Positions 1 to 9,031 of a stretch of DNA of 64,000 nucleotides are shown piece by piece. Origin of the DNA: Orlajensenia stereocauli. Its GTDB lineage: Bacteria; Actinomycetota; Actinomycetes; Actinomycetales; Microbacteriaceae. Position numbers and translations under genes: made by a program. How positions within the stretch are numbered: position 1 is the stretch's first letter; every line of letters begins with the position of its first letter. A model generated the notes under the pieces. It had not been told where the DNA came from. It saw only the letters and a program-made list of their open reading frames with translations, and searched no databases. The stretch lies in the NCBI RefSeq assembly GCF_039548895.1, contig NZ_JBCLVG010000001.1; one strand, 5' to 3'.

Positions 1-271
1 CGGGGTTCTCCTCGGGATCCTGCACGATGTCGTCGGTCTCCGGCGCCGCGAACGGCTTGGTCGGGTCGAGCGGGTCACGCTCCGGCTCGGCCGTCATGGC
101 CTCGCCGAGGCGCCGGAGCGCCGTCGCGGGCCAGGCCGCGGGTGGGAGGTCACGGAACATGCGGCCGAAGCGGCCTTCGAACAGCGAGGAGCGGCGGGTC
201 ATGTTGTCGCCGCGCACCCCTCCTCCATGGCCGCCGGCGGGGTTGGCGGTCGATCTCAGCAGATTGGTCAT
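1..271 (-). CDS. animal-type heme peroxidase family protein (N-terminal part, cut by window edge)
   Basis: Only the first 90 codons are inside the window; the gene continues leftwards. The visible part carries a Phe-Glu-Gly-Arg-Phe-Gly-Arg-Met-Phe-Arg block at residues 31-40, then Leu-Pro-Pro and an acidic Pro-rich stretch. This is how bacterial members of the animal heme peroxidase family begin before their catalytic helices, which lie outside the window. The ATG is preceded by AAGGA at suitable spacing. It is divergent from the SOS operon, 262 bp away. The family call rests on this N-terminal pattern only, and no heme ligand can be checked here. Confidence 0.62.
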   Translation of the reverse strand, partial: MTNLLRSTANPAGGHGGGVRGDNMTRRSSLFEGRFGRMFRDLPPAAWPATALRRLGEAMTAEPERDPLDPTKPFAAPETDDIVQDPEENP

Positions 272-501
272 GACGGGTCCTTCGCAGATGGCGAACCCGG
301 GGTGCCTCGTCGTTGACGGCGCGGTGCGCGAGGGTTCGCGGCAGGGTGTTTTCGGGTGGGGTGCGGCCTGAGGCCTGACGACACGATGGTGCGGTGTCGT
401 GATGCGGCGACCCTACGCCGCGCTCGCCGCTCGAGGCATCGGGGCCATCCCCGGCTGGCTGTCTCCGTGGAGCGGATGTCGGTGGGCAGAGATTGACTAG
501 T

Positions 502-517
502 TCGAAGATGTGTTCGA
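502..517. promoter_or_regulatory. LexA (SOS) box of the mutasome operon
   Basis: The sequence TCGAAGATGTGTTCGA matches the actinobacterial SOS box TCGAAC-N4-GTTCGA at all but one defined position. Flanking CTAGT and ACTAG extend the symmetry. It lies 17 bp before the chosen start of the ImuA-like gene, so bound LexA would block the imuA-imuB-dnaE2 transcript. The box is seen in the sequence; regulation by LexA is inferred from the known family. Confidence 0.85.
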
Positions 518-533
518 AACTAGAGAGGTGCTC

Positions 534-1265
534 GTGGCCGCTGCTCCGTACTCCCCCAGTGTCGCCTCCGCCCCTGACATCGATCGGGCTGAGGACGCCC
601 TGTCGCGCGTGCAGGAGCTCCAGGCGCGCATCCGGGGCATGCAGGCGACCAAGCTCGAGAGCCCGGCACTGCCCACCTCCGCGGCCATGGCCGCCGTGCT
701 GCCCAGCGGTGCGTTGCGTCAGGGATCCGCGTACTCGGTCGACGGGTCGCTGACCCTGGCGATGGCCCTGCTCGCCGGCCCGTCTGCCAGCGGCGCCTGG
801 TGCGGCGTCGTGGGGGTTCCCGACTTCGGGGCGGAGGCCGCAGCCCGGTTCGGGGTCGACCTCGAACGACTGGTGCTCGTTCCCGATCCCGGGGAGCACT
901 GGCTCACAGCGACGGCTGCACTCGTCGACGTGCTCACGGTCGTCGTGCTGCGCCCGCCGGCGCGGGCGAGCGACACCGACGTGGCCCGCCTCGGGGCCCG
1001 GCTGCGGCAACGCGGTGCCGCCCTCGTCGTTCTCGGACCGTGGCCTCAGGCAGAGGCGCGCCTGAGCATCAGCAGCAGCTCGTGGACCGGCCTCGGCGAC
1101 GGGCACGGACTCCTCGGGGCCCGCGAGGCCACAGTCACCGCCATCGGGCGACTCGGCTATGACAGGCCGCGCAGCGTGCGTCTCTGGCTGCCCGATGGTC
1201 GCCAGCAGTTCAGCACGGTGGAGCTGCAGGATGCCGCTCCGCTGCTGCAGGCGGTGACGGCCTGA
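534..1265 (+). CDS. imuA: ImuA-like protein of the SOS mutagenesis cassette
   Basis: This is the first gene of a three-gene overlapping operon. The protein (243 aa) resembles the divergent RecA-like ImuA proteins of actinobacteria: an N-terminal helical region (residues about 12-35), then an ATPase-like beta core ending near Arg-Leu-Trp-Leu-Pro. No clear Walker A lysine is visible, as is usual for this divergent group. The reading frame extends upstream to a GTG inside the LexA box, but the GTG at 534 has AGAGAGG 5 bases before it and is the better start. The stop overlaps the imuB ATG (TGATG), so the two are translationally coupled. In mycobacteria the equivalent protein is needed with ImuB and DnaE2 for damage-induced mutagenesis; that role is inferred here from context. 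Confidence 0.75.
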   Translation: MAAAPYSPSVASAPDIDRAEDALSRVQELQARIRGMQATKLESPALPTSAAMAAVLPSGALRQGSAYSVDGSLTLAMALLAGPSASGAWCGVVGVPDFGAEAAARFGVDLERLVLVPDPGEHWLTATAALVDVLTVVVLRPPARASDTDVARLGARLRQRGAALVVLGPWPQAEARLSISSSSWTGLGDGHGLLGAREATVTAIGRLGYDRPRSVRLWLPDGRQQFSTVELQDAAPLLQAVTA

Positions 1266-2890
1266 TGGGCGCGGCAGCGGTGTCGGTGCGCGCTGGTGGA
1301 GCGGCATCCGGAACCACCGCGGCACTCGGTCGCACCATCGTGGTGTGGCTGCCCGACTGGCCTGTGACCGCGGCCATGCGTGCCGGCGGGATCGCGCCCG
1401 ATGCGCCCGTCGCCCTCATCGAGCACGGGCTGGTCTACGCCAGCTCGGCCGCCGCCCGCAGCGACGGGGTGATGCGAGGCCTCAAGGTGCGCGAGGCGCA
1501 GGCGCGCTGCACAGGCCTCACCGTGCTGCCCTACGATCCACTGCACGACGCCAGGTCGTTCGAGCCCGTGCTCGCCCGCCTCGAGCAGGCGACACCCGGC
1601 GTGCAGCTCATCCGCCCGGGCACCGCCGCCATCAGGGCCCGCGGCCCGGCGCGCTACTACGGCGGCGAGGAGCGCACGGGGGCGGCGCTGCTCACCGCCC
1701 TCGCCGAGGCCGGACTCGCCGATGCCAGGGTGGGCGTCGCCGACGGCCCGTTCGCGGCCGAGCAGGCTGCGCGCCACAGCGGCCAGGAACGGCTGCGGCT
1801 CGTCGACGCCGGCGGCACAGCGGCCTTCCTCGCCGACTTCCCCGTCGGCATCCTCGTCGACGACAGGCTCGCCGTGTTGCTGCGCCGGCTCGGCGTGCAC
1901 AGGCTCGGCGACTTCGCCGCGCTGCCGGCCGTCGACGTGCAGCGCCGCTTCGGGGCCATCGGCGCCCACGCCCACTCCATCGCCGGGGGTTACGACGGTC
2001 GGGTCGTCGTCGCCCGCACCCCGCCGCGCGACTTCGACGCCGTCATCGAGTTCGAACCGCCCCTCGACCGCATCGACCAGGTCACCTTCGGCGTGCGGGC
2101 AGCCGTCGACACCTTCATCGACACCCTCACGCAGGCGAAGCTGGTCTGCACCGGCGTGCGCATCGAGGTGCGCGCCGAGTCCGGCGAGCTGTCCGAGCGC
2201 AGCTGGCTGCACCCGCGCTGGTTCAGCGCCTCCGACGTCGTCGACAGGGTGCGCTGGCAGTTGCAGGGCGGCGGATCCGTCGACAGCGGGCTCAACTCGG
2301 CCATCGCGAGCGTGCGCGTGCGCCCGGAGCGGGTCGACGGGACGGGCAATCACGAGGAGGGGCTCTGGGGCTCCGGCCCAGATGAGCGCGTGCACCACGG
2401 CCTCACCAGGGTGCAGAGCATGCTCGGCCACGAGGGCGTCGTCACGGCCGTCATCGGGGGCGGCAGGCTGCTCGCCGAGCGCCAGATCCTGGTGCCGTGG
2501 GGCGATCGAGCTCCCGACGAGCGCGTGCGCTCGGCCGAGCGACCCTGGCCGGGCAGCCTGCCGGAACTCGCACCGTCGACGGTGTTCCGCGAGCTGCATC
2601 CGGTGAGCGTGCTGACCGAGGCAGGCGAACCCGTGGCCGTCGACGAGCGCGGCATGCTCACCGGCGCCCCGCACTCCTTCTCGGCCACGGCACGCCCCGG
2701 CGACAGGCGCAGTCCGGGTGAGCTGAACAGGGTCGTCGCGTGGGCAGGGCCCTGGCCCGTCGTCGAGCGCTGGTGGGATGCAGCGGCCAGCCGTCGGGTG
2801 CACCGGATGCAGCTCGTCGACGACGTCGGCGACGCCTGGCTCGTGATGCTCGACGGTGGCAGCTGGCAGGCCGAGGCGCGGTACGACTGA
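1265..2890 (+). CDS. imuB: ImuB, inactive Y-family polymerase-like mutasome adaptor
   Basis: The 541-aa protein has the Y-family polymerase fold, but the first catalytic motif (Asp-x-Asp-x-Phe-Tyr/Phe in active enzymes) reads Val-Trp-Leu-Pro-Asp-Trp at residues 27-32, so the metal-binding acids are missing. That is the known hallmark of ImuB, which bridges DnaE2 to the sliding clamp instead of polymerising. The typical helix-hairpin-helix/little-finger region follows (Leu-Leu-Arg-Arg-Leu-Gly at about 205-210). Length and order (imuA, imuB, dnaE2) match the mutasome cassettes of other actinobacteria. The start overlaps the upstream stop and the end overlaps the dnaE2 ATG, so expression is coupled. 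A clamp-binding motif was not pinpointed. Confidence 0.9.
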   Translation: MGAAAVSVRAGGAASGTTAALGRTIVVWLPDWPVTAAMRAGGIAPDAPVALIEHGLVYASSAAARSDGVMRGLKVREAQARCTGLTVLPYDPLHDARSFEPVLARLEQATPGVQLIRPGTAAIRARGPARYYGGEERTGAALLTALAEAGLADARVGVADGPFAAEQAARHSGQERLRLVDAGGTAAFLADFPVGILVDDRLAVLLRRLGVHRLGDFAALPAVDVQRRFGAIGAHAHSIAGGYDGRVVVARTPPRDFDAVIEFEPPLDRIDQVTFGVRAAVDTFIDTLTQAKLVCTGVRIEVRAESGELSERSWLHPRWFSASDVVDRVRWQLQGGGSVDSGLNSAIASVRVRPERVDGTGNHEEGLWGSGPDERVHHGLTRVQSMLGHEGVVTAVIGGGRLLAERQILVPWGDRAPDERVRSAERPWPGSLPELAPSTVFRELHPVSVLTEAGEPVAVDERGMLTGAPHSFSATARPGDRRSPGELNRVVAWAGPWPVVERWWDAAASRRVHRMQLVDDVGDAWLVMLDGGSWQAEARYD

Positions 2891-5800
2891 TGGGCTTCAA
2901 CAATCCCCCGATCCCGTGGTCGGAACTCGAGCGCACCCTCTCCGCCAGCAGGCGGCCCGGAGCGCCCGTCGCCGGCGACGGCGGCGACAGCCCCGCCTGG
3001 TCGCACAAACGCCAGCCGTACCGGCCGCGGCCGCTCGAGCCGGCCAGCGTCGAGCCGGTCGTGCCATACGCCGAGCTGCACGTGCACTCCACCTTCAGCT
3101 TCCTCGACGGCGCGAGCCCACCCGAGCAGCTGCTCGAGGAGGCCAAGCGGCTGGGGCTCGTGGGCATCGGCATCACCGACCACGACGGCCTCTACGGCGT
3201 GGTGCGCCTCGCCGAGACCGCCGAGAGCCACCCCGAGGTCAAGACCATCTTCGGAGCCGAGCTCTCGCTCGACCTCACCATGCCGCAGAACGGAATCGCC
3301 GACCCCGAGGGCAGCCATCTGCTGGTGCTCGCCCGACGCGAGGAGGGCTACCACCGCCTCGCCGGAGCCATCACCACCGCGCAGCTCGCCGGCGCCGAGA
3401 AGGGCAGGCCGAGCTACGACCTCGAGCAGTTGGCCGAGCAGGCCGATGGCCATTGGCTGGTGCTCACCGGATGCCGCAAGGGACTCGTGCGCCAGGCCCT
3501 CGCCGCGAGCGGCCCCGAGGCGGCGGCCGCTGAACTCGCCAGGCTGGTCGACCTGTTCGGCCACGACAACGTGGCGGTGGAGGTGTTCGACCACGGCCAC
3601 CCTGAAGACAGCTCCATCAACGACGAGCTCGCTCGGCTCGCGGCATCCGCAGGCCTGCCCGTGGTGGCGACGAATGCCGTGCACTACGCGACCCCCTCGG
3701 AGCATCGGCTGGCGAGTGCCCTCGCCGCGGTGCGCGCCAGGCGCAGCCTCGACGAGATGGACGGCTGGCTGCCGGCGGCGGATGGCGCGCACCTGCGCAG
3801 CGGCGCCGAGATGGCCGTGCGCTTCGCCCGGTTCCCCGGCGCCGTCGAGCGCACAGTGCAGTACGCCGACGAGCTGGCCTTCACCCTGCGGAGCGCTCGG
3901 CCGCGGTTGCCGAAGCAGGAGGTGCCCGATGGTCACACCCCCATGAGCTGGCTGCGCGAGCTGGTCTGGCGCGGGGCGGCCGAGAAGTACCCGGGCATTC
4001 CGGCGAGCGTGCGCGACCGCCTGCAGAAGGAGCTCGACGTGATCGAGCTGAAGGACTTCCCCGGCTACTTCCTCATCGTGCACGACATCGTGCAGGAGGC
4101 CCGTCGGCTCGGCATCCTGTGCCAGGGGCGCGGATCGGCCGCGAACTCCGCCGTGTGCTTCACCCTCGACATCACGGCCGTCGACTCGATCTTCTACGGG
4201 CTGCCGTTCGAGAGATTCCTCTCGAGCCTGCGCGAGGAGGAGCCCGACATCGACGTCGACTTCGATTCAGATCGTCGTGAGGAGGTCATCCAGTACGTCT
4301 ACCGCAAGTACGGGCGGCTGAACGCGGCCCAGGTCGCCAACGTGATCAGCTACCGCCCCAAGGCCGCCGTTCGCGACATGGCGAAGGCGCTGGGGTTCAG
4401 CGGCGGGCAGCAGGACGCCTGGTCGAAGCAGGTGGAGCGCTGGGGCGCCGAGATCACCAGCGGCGACCACGACATCCCCGAGTCGGTCATCGAGCTGGCC
4501 GGCCAGGTGCTCACGTTCCCGCGGCACCTCGGCATCCACTCGGGCGGCATGGTGCTCACCGATCGGCCCGTCGGCGAGGTGTGCCCCATCGAGCACGCCC
4601 GCAAGGAGAACCGCACGGTGCTGCAGTGGGACAAGGACGACTGCGCCTGGATGGGGCTGGTGAAGTTCGACCTGCTCGGCCTCGGCATGCTCGCCGCCCT
4701 GCAGTACACCTTCGACATCGCCCGCGACGTGATCGGAGAGGAGTGGACGCTGGCGACGATCCCGAAGGAGGAGCCGGCCGTCTACGACATGCTCTGCCGC
4801 GCCGACTCCATCGGCGTGTTCCAGGTGGAGAGCCGCGCCCAGATGGGCACTCTCCCCCGGCTGCTGCCGCGCTGCTTCTACGACCTCGTCGTGGAGATCG
4901 CGCTCATCCGTCCGGGTCCGGTGCAGGGCGGGGCCGTGCATCCGTACATCCGGCGCCGGACCGGCGAGGAGAAGGTGACGTACCTGCATCCGAAGCTCGA
5001 ACCCGTCCTCGAACGCACCCTCGGCGTTCCGCTCTTCCAGGAGCAGCTCATGCAGATGGCGATGGCGGTGGGCGGATGCACGGCTGAAGACGCCGACAGG
5101 CTGCGGCGTGCCATGGGGTCGAAACGGGGCATCGAGAAGATCTCGACGCTGAAGGCCACGCTCTACAGGGGCATGGCCGAGAACGGCATCGACGAGGAGA
5201 CGGCCGACGTCATCTACAAGAAGATCGAGGCCTTCGCCAACTTCGGCTTCGCCGAGAGCCACTCCATCAGCTTCGGCCTGCTGGTCTACGCCAGCTCGTG
5301 GTTCAAGCTGCACTACCCGGCCGCCTTCCTCGCTTCGCTGCTGCGCGCCCAGCCCATGGGCTTCTACTCTCCGCAGACCCTCACGGCCGATGCCAGGCGG
5401 CACGGCGTCGAGGTGCGCCGCCCAGACATCCTGCTCTCGGGGGCCAATGCGGTGCTGGAGCCTCTGTCTCCTTCTTCGGCGACGGATGCGGCTCCTTCCG
5501 CGCCGCCCGGGCCCACGGGCCGCGACTCCTGCATCGCCTCCTCGCAGCCGCCTGTCGGCACCTTCGATCGGAGCGGACCCGACGAGTCGGAGGCCCACCG
5601 TCGCGACGGCGCCTTCGCCGTGCGCCTCGGGCTCGCGGAGGTCGGCGGCATCGGCCTCGCGCTGGCCGAGCGCATCGTGGCCGAGCGCGAGACGTACGGG
5701 CCGTATCGGAGCATGGCCGACCTGTCGCGGCGCATCGGGCTGAACACCGAGCAGCTCGAGGCCCTCGCCGCCGCCGGTGCGTTCAGCGGGCTCGGACTAG

Positions 5801-6318
5801 AGCGTCGTGAGGCGCTGTGGAGCGCCGGGGATGCCGCTCAGGATCGCGCGAGCTTCCTCGAGGGCTCCGTCGTGGTGGTGCAGCCTCCGCTGCTGCCGAT
5901 GCTGAGCGAGGTGGAGCAGGTGGTCTACGACCTGTGGTCCACGGGCATCTCCCCCGACGACCACCCCATCAGGCACGTGCGCGATGCGCTCTCCGCCCGG
6001 GGCGCCCGCGCCATAGATACCCTGCGCACGGCAGAATCCGGCCGGCGCATCGAGGTGGGAGGCGTCGTCACGCACCGCCAGCGCCCGGCGACGGCCGGCG
6101 GCATCACCTTCATGAACATCGAGGACGAGACGGGCACCCTCAACGTCATCGCCGGAGTCGGCGTCTGGACCCGGTACCGGCGCATCGCCCGCGAGGCGCC
6201 GGCCATGGTCATCCGCGGCATCCTGGAGCGCAGCGAGGAAGGCGTGATCAATCTGGTCGCCGACAAGTTCGAGCCACTCGCCGTCGCGGTGCACGGCCGC
6301 TCGCGCGACTTCCGTTAG
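2890..6318 (+). CDS. dnaE2: error-prone DNA polymerase III alpha subunit DnaE2
   Basis: This 1142-aa protein is the polymerase of the SOS mutasome. It begins Met-Gly-Phe-Asn-Asn-Pro-Pro-Ile-Pro-Trp, the usual DnaE2 opening. A PHP domain starts at His64-Val-His-Ser. The palm motif Pro-Asp-Ile-Asp-Val-Asp-Phe-Asp lies at about 452-459, preceded by Gln-Gly-Arg-Gly-Ser-Ala-Ala-Asn, and an OB-fold-like C-terminus follows. The reading frame opens further upstream, but the ATG at 2890 overlaps the imuB stop (TGATG) and gives the family's start. A Ser/Pro/Gly-rich stretch at about 857-905, between the fingers and the helix-hairpin-helix region, looks like a lineage insertion. The TAG stop also forms the start of the -10 hexamer of the next gene. 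Confidence 0.96.
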   Translation: MGFNNPPIPWSELERTLSASRRPGAPVAGDGGDSPAWSHKRQPYRPRPLEPASVEPVVPYAELHVHSTFSFLDGASPPEQLLEEAKRLGLVGIGITDHDGLYGVVRLAETAESHPEVKTIFGAELSLDLTMPQNGIADPEGSHLLVLARREEGYHRLAGAITTAQLAGAEKGRPSYDLEQLAEQADGHWLVLTGCRKGLVRQALAASGPEAAAAELARLVDLFGHDNVAVEVFDHGHPEDSSINDELARLAASAGLPVVATNAVHYATPSEHRLASALAAVRARRSLDEMDGWLPAADGAHLRSGAEMAVRFARFPGAVERTVQYADELAFTLRSARPRLPKQEVPDGHTPMSWLRELVWRGAAEKYPGIPASVRDRLQKELDVIELKDFPGYFLIVHDIVQEARRLGILCQGRGSAANSAVCFTLDITAVDSIFYGLPFERFLSSLREEEPDIDVDFDSDRREEVIQYVYRKYGRLNAAQVANVISYRPKAAVRDMAKALGFSGGQQDAWSKQVERWGAEITSGDHDIPESVIELAGQVLTFPRHLGIHSGGMVLTDRPVGEVCPIEHARKENRTVLQWDKDDCAWMGLVKFDLLGLGMLAALQYTFDIARDVIGEEWTLATIPKEEPAVYDMLCRADSIGVFQVESRAQMGTLPRLLPRCFYDLVVEIALIRPGPVQGGAVHPYIRRRTGEEKVTYLHPKLEPVLERTLGVPLFQEQLMQMAMAVGGCTAEDADRLRRAMGSKRGIEKISTLKATLYRGMAENGIDEETADVIYKKIEAFANFGFAESHSISFGLLVYASSWFKLHYPAAFLASLLRAQPMGFYSPQTLTADARRHGVEVRRPDILLSGANAVLEPLSPSSATDAAPSAPPGPTGRDSCIASSQPPVGTFDRSGPDESEAHRRDGAFAVRLGLAEVGGIGLALAERIVAERETYGPYRSMADLSRRIGLNTEQLEALAAAGAFSGLGLERREALWSAGDAAQDRASFLEGSVVVVQPPLLPMLSEVEQVVYDLWSTGISPDDHPIRHVRDALSARGARAIDTLRTAESGRRIEVGGVVTHRQRPATAGGITFMNIEDETGTLNVIAGVGVWTRYRRIAREAPAMVIRGILERSEEGVINLVADKFEPLAVAVHGRSRDFR

Positions 6319-6324
6319 CGTCGG

Positions 6325-7176
6325 ATGGTGACTCCAGATCGATACAGCCAGGACGTGCTCGCCGGCGACTGGCGGGCAGCAGGACGCAAGGTCATCCCCG
6401 AGCAGGAGGCGGTGCGCGACCTCGTGATCGAGGAGGTGGCCACGGGCTTCTGCGGCGCTGTCGTCGGCCTCGAGAAGGGCATCGTCACCCTCGAGGACCG
6501 CTTCGGCAAGCACAGGCTGTTCCCGCTCGGCCCCGGCTTCCTCCTCGACGGCGAACCCGTCGTGCTCGTGGTGCCGAAGGCCACGCAGCCGGCAGGGCGC
6601 ATGCGCACGGCATCCGGATCCTTCGCCGTCGCGAACACCCCGGCGCGCGTGGCGCTTCCGAGCCGGATCTTCGTCGAGGGCCGACACGACGCCGAACTCG
6701 TGGAGAAGGTCTGGGGCGCCGACCTGCGCGTCGAGGGCGTCGTGGTGGAGTACCTCGAGGGAGTCGACGACCTCGACGCCATCGTGCGCGACTTCTCGCC
6801 CACCCCCGACCGCCGCATCGGCGTGCTCGTCGACCACCTGGTCGCCGGCTCCAAGGAGAGCCGCATCGCCGAGGCCGTGCAGCGCGGACCGCACGGACGG
6901 AACGTGCTCGTGGTGGGGCATCCGTACATCGACATCTGGGCCGCCGTGAAGCCGGCCAGGGTCGGGCTCGAGGCCTGGCCGCAGATACCTCGGTCCATCG
7001 AGTGGAAGCACGGCATCTGCCAGGCACTCGGATGGCCCCACGACGAGCAGGCCGACATCGCGCGGGCCTGGCAGAGGATTCTCGGGCAGGTGCGCAGCTA
7101 TGCCGACCTCGAACCGGCGCTGCTCGGCCGGGTGGAACAGCTCATCGACTTCGTGACGGCGCCGACGCGGCTGTAG
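6325..7176 (+). CDS. DUF3097 family protein
   Basis: The 283-aa protein matches the actinobacterial DUF3097 family along its length. Landmarks are Asp-Trp-Arg-Ala-Ala-Gly-Arg-Lys near residue 14, Phe-Val-Glu-Gly-Arg-His-Asp-Ala-Glu at about 116-124 and Val-Asp-His-Leu-Val near 170. The Glu-Gly and Asp-x-His elements resemble a Toprim-like metal site; that is an inference, and no function is established for the family. A TAGCGT hexamer (6316-6321) overlaps the dnaE2 stop and lies 6 bases before the second codon, a GTG. A leaderless start at 6328 is therefore as likely as the ATG. The gene may also be read through from the SOS operon. Confidence 0.85.
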   Translation: MVTPDRYSQDVLAGDWRAAGRKVIPEQEAVRDLVIEEVATGFCGAVVGLEKGIVTLEDRFGKHRLFPLGPGFLLDGEPVVLVVPKATQPAGRMRTASGSFAVANTPARVALPSRIFVEGRHDAELVEKVWGADLRVEGVVVEYLEGVDDLDAIVRDFSPTPDRRIGVLVDHLVAGSKESRIAEAVQRGPHGRNVLVVGHPYIDIWAAVKPARVGLEAWPQIPRSIEWKHGICQALGWPHDEQADIARAWQRILGQVRSYADLEPALLGRVEQLIDFVTAPTRL

Positions 7177-7190
7177 CGCACCCGCCGGGA

Positions 7191-7275
7191 CGCTTCGGCC
7201 GCGGGCTTCGTCGGGGCCTCAGCGAACGGATCCGTCACGCTCGCTGAGGGCCGAGCGCAGCGACCGCCCGAAGCG
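7191..7275. repeat. intergenic inverted repeat, copy R1
   Basis: Two 35-base arms (7191-7225 and 7241-7275) form an imperfect inverted repeat: one begins CGCTTCGG and ends CCTCAGCGA, the other begins TCGCTGAGG and ends CCGAAGCG. It fills the space between two convergent genes and could fold into a long hairpin acting as a two-way terminator. The 7241-7275 arm recurs almost unchanged at 22666-22700 and more loosely at 42894-42928. Confidence 0.7.
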
Positions 7276-7288
7276 CGCACAGAGCCGC

Positions 7289-8395
7289 TCAGGCGACGGC
7301 GCCGCCGAATGCGAGGCCCAGCACGTAGGTGACCGCAGCTGCTCCGAAGCCGATCGCGAGCTGGCGCAGCGCGCGCTTCAGGGGCGGCGCGCCCGACAGC
7401 AGGCCGACGACGGCGCCGGTGATGAGCAACGCGATGCCCACCAGCACGGAGGAGACGATGATCGCCGGCAGCCCTTCCATTCCGAAGAGGAACGGAAGGA
7501 TCGGGATGAGTGCGCCTGAGGCGAAGAAGCAGAAGCTCGACGCTGCGGCGGCGAGCCCGGTGCCGATGGACTCGTAGTCGTCGGCGGTGCCGAGCGGGCC
7601 CGTCGCCGGAGCCGCCTCTGAGGCGTGCATCGCGGCCAGCACCTGCGTGGCGTGCACGATGGCCCGCTCCTCGGTCATGCCGCGGGCGCGGTAGACCAGG
7701 GCGAGCTCGTTCGCGTTGACATCGAGGTCCGGAAGCACGCCCTGGGCGTCGGGGTCGGGAGTGGAGGCCTCGAGCAGTTCACGCTGCGACCTCACCGAGA
7801 CGTATTCGCCCGCCCCCATCGAGAGGGCTCCGGCGAGGAGACCCGCGATGCCGCTGAACAGCACGAATCCCGTCGAGACGCCGGTGGCGGCGATGCCGAG
7901 AACCAGTGCCAGATTGCTCACGAGTCCGTCGTTGGCGCCGAACACCGCCGCGCGGAAGGTACCCGAGAGTCGCTTGCGACCGCGGGCGGCGAGCCCGCGC
8001 ACGACCTCGCCGTGGATGCGCTCGTCGGCAGCCATCGCTGCGGTGGCGTGAGGGTCTGAGTCGTACGGGGAGCGCCCTTCGGCGCGCTGCGCGAGTGCGA
8101 GCACGAACACGGAGCCGAAGCGACGTGCGAGAACGGCCAGGAAGCGGGTGCGCGCATCGGCGGCGACGGGCTTGCCCGCATCCGTTCCCAGCAGATCCGC
8201 CCAGTGCGCCTCGTGGCGACCTTCGGCGTCGGCCAGGGCGAGCAGGATGGCGCGCTCCTCGCCGGTGCGTCGCTGTGCGAGCTCACGGTAGACGGCGGCC
8301 TCGGCGCGTTCGTTGGCGAGGTACTGCCGCCAGCGTCTGAGCTCCTTCTTGCCGCGCTCGGGCGCTGAGGCACCCGAGCGTTCTGGCGCCGTCAC
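7289..8395 (-). CDS. VIT1/CCC1-type metal transporter with N-terminal ferritin-like domain
   Basis: The 368-aa protein has an N-terminal helical domain (residues about 18-150) with Glu-Arg-Ala-Glu-Ala-Ala-Val-Tyr-Arg and Glu-Gly-Arg-His-Glu, spaced like the metal ligands of rubrerythrin-type four-helix bundles. A VIT1/CCC1 membrane domain (about 155-368) follows, with Gly-Ala-Asn-Asp-Gly-Leu-Val and Met-Gly-Ala-Gly-Glu-Tyr-Val-Ser. Such fusions are known and are thought to move Fe(II) or Mn(II) across the membrane. The GTG start overlaps the stop of the Lrp-type regulator by four bases (GTGA), so the two are co-translated and the regulator probably controls this gene. Metal specificity cannot be read from the sequence. 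Confidence 0.88.
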   Translation of the reverse strand: MTAPERSGASAPERGKKELRRWRQYLANERAEAAVYRELAQRRTGEERAILLALADAEGRHEAHWADLLGTDAGKPVAADARTRFLAVLARRFGSVFVLALAQRAEGRSPYDSDPHATAAMAADERIHGEVVRGLAARGRKRLSGTFRAAVFGANDGLVSNLALVLGIAATGVSTGFVLFSGIAGLLAGALSMGAGEYVSVRSQRELLEASTPDPDAQGVLPDLDVNANELALVYRARGMTEERAIVHATQVLAAMHASEAAPATGPLGTADDYESIGTGLAAAASSFCFFASGALIPILPFLFGMEGLPAIIVSSVLVGIALLITGAVVGLLSGAPPLKRALRQLAIGFGAAAVTYVLGLAFGGAVA

Positions 8396-8871
8396 TTGAG
8401 CAGCTCCTGCCAGCCGTCGCCGTCAGCGTGCTCGAAGATGAGGTTGGTCTCGGTGTGGGCGACCGCCGGGTGGCCGGTGAGGTGCGTCAGCACGAAGTCG
8501 CGCAGTTCGTTCGCGTCATGAGCGGCGACGTGGAGCAGATAGTCGTCGGCGCCGGCCATGTGGTACAGGCTGATGACACCGGGCAGGTGAGGGGCCGCGG
8601 CCCTGAAGGAGTCGATCTCGTCGCGCGCGTGCTTGGCGAGTCGAACAGCGATGAGGGCCTGCAGCGATGCTCCGAGAGTGGCGAGGTCGATGTTCGCGTG
8701 ATAGCCGCGGATGTGCCCGAGCGCCTGCAGGCGACGGAGCCGTAGCGACACCGTCGACTCGGCGACTCCGACCTCGGCGGCGAGCATGGATCCGGATGCC
8801 CGGGCATTCACCGACAGGGCTCGCAGCAGGCCACGGTCGATGCGATCGAGGTCGGTTTTCTTCGAATCCAT
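8392..8871 (-). CDS. Lrp/AsnC family transcriptional regulator
   Basis: The 159-aa protein has an N-terminal winged helix (Asp-Arg-Ile-Asp-Arg-Gly-Leu-Leu-Arg-Ala-Leu, then Ser-Thr-Val-Ser-Leu-Arg-Leu-Arg-Arg-Leu) and a C-terminal RAM ligand domain containing Ala-Gly-Ala-Asp-Asp-Tyr-Leu-Leu. The frame runs upstream for 46 more codons, but the ATG at 8871 has GAAAGG at good spacing and gives the usual Lrp length. It overlaps the VIT-type transporter gene by four bases. Lrp proteins sense amino acids or other small molecules; the ligand here is unknown. Confidence 0.92.
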   Translation of the reverse strand: MDSKKTDLDRIDRGLLRALSVNARASGSMLAAEVGVAESTVSLRLRRLQALGHIRGYHANIDLATLGASLQALIAVRLAKHARDEIDSFRAAAPHLPGVISLYHMAGADDYLLHVAAHDANELRDFVLTHLTGHPAVAHTETNLIFEHADGDGWQELLK

Positions 8872-9031
8872 GTCGAACAGCCTTTCGCGTCGTGAAGATG
8901 CTGCAACAACCCTAAGCGGGGTGGAATCATCTGCGATGCCGATCCCACCCCTCGGCGCAGACCGAAACAGAGCTGTAACCAGAATCTTCAGGCGCCGAAC
9001 CTCACGCACGGATCATCGGTCCGTCGCGAGG

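Noticed and set aside
2350..5598. Long minus-strand frames opposite imuB and dnaE2 (up to 577 codons)
   Set aside because: They are GC-rich shadows of well-identified genes, are rich in His/Arg/Gly with no motif, and have no ribosome binding sites.
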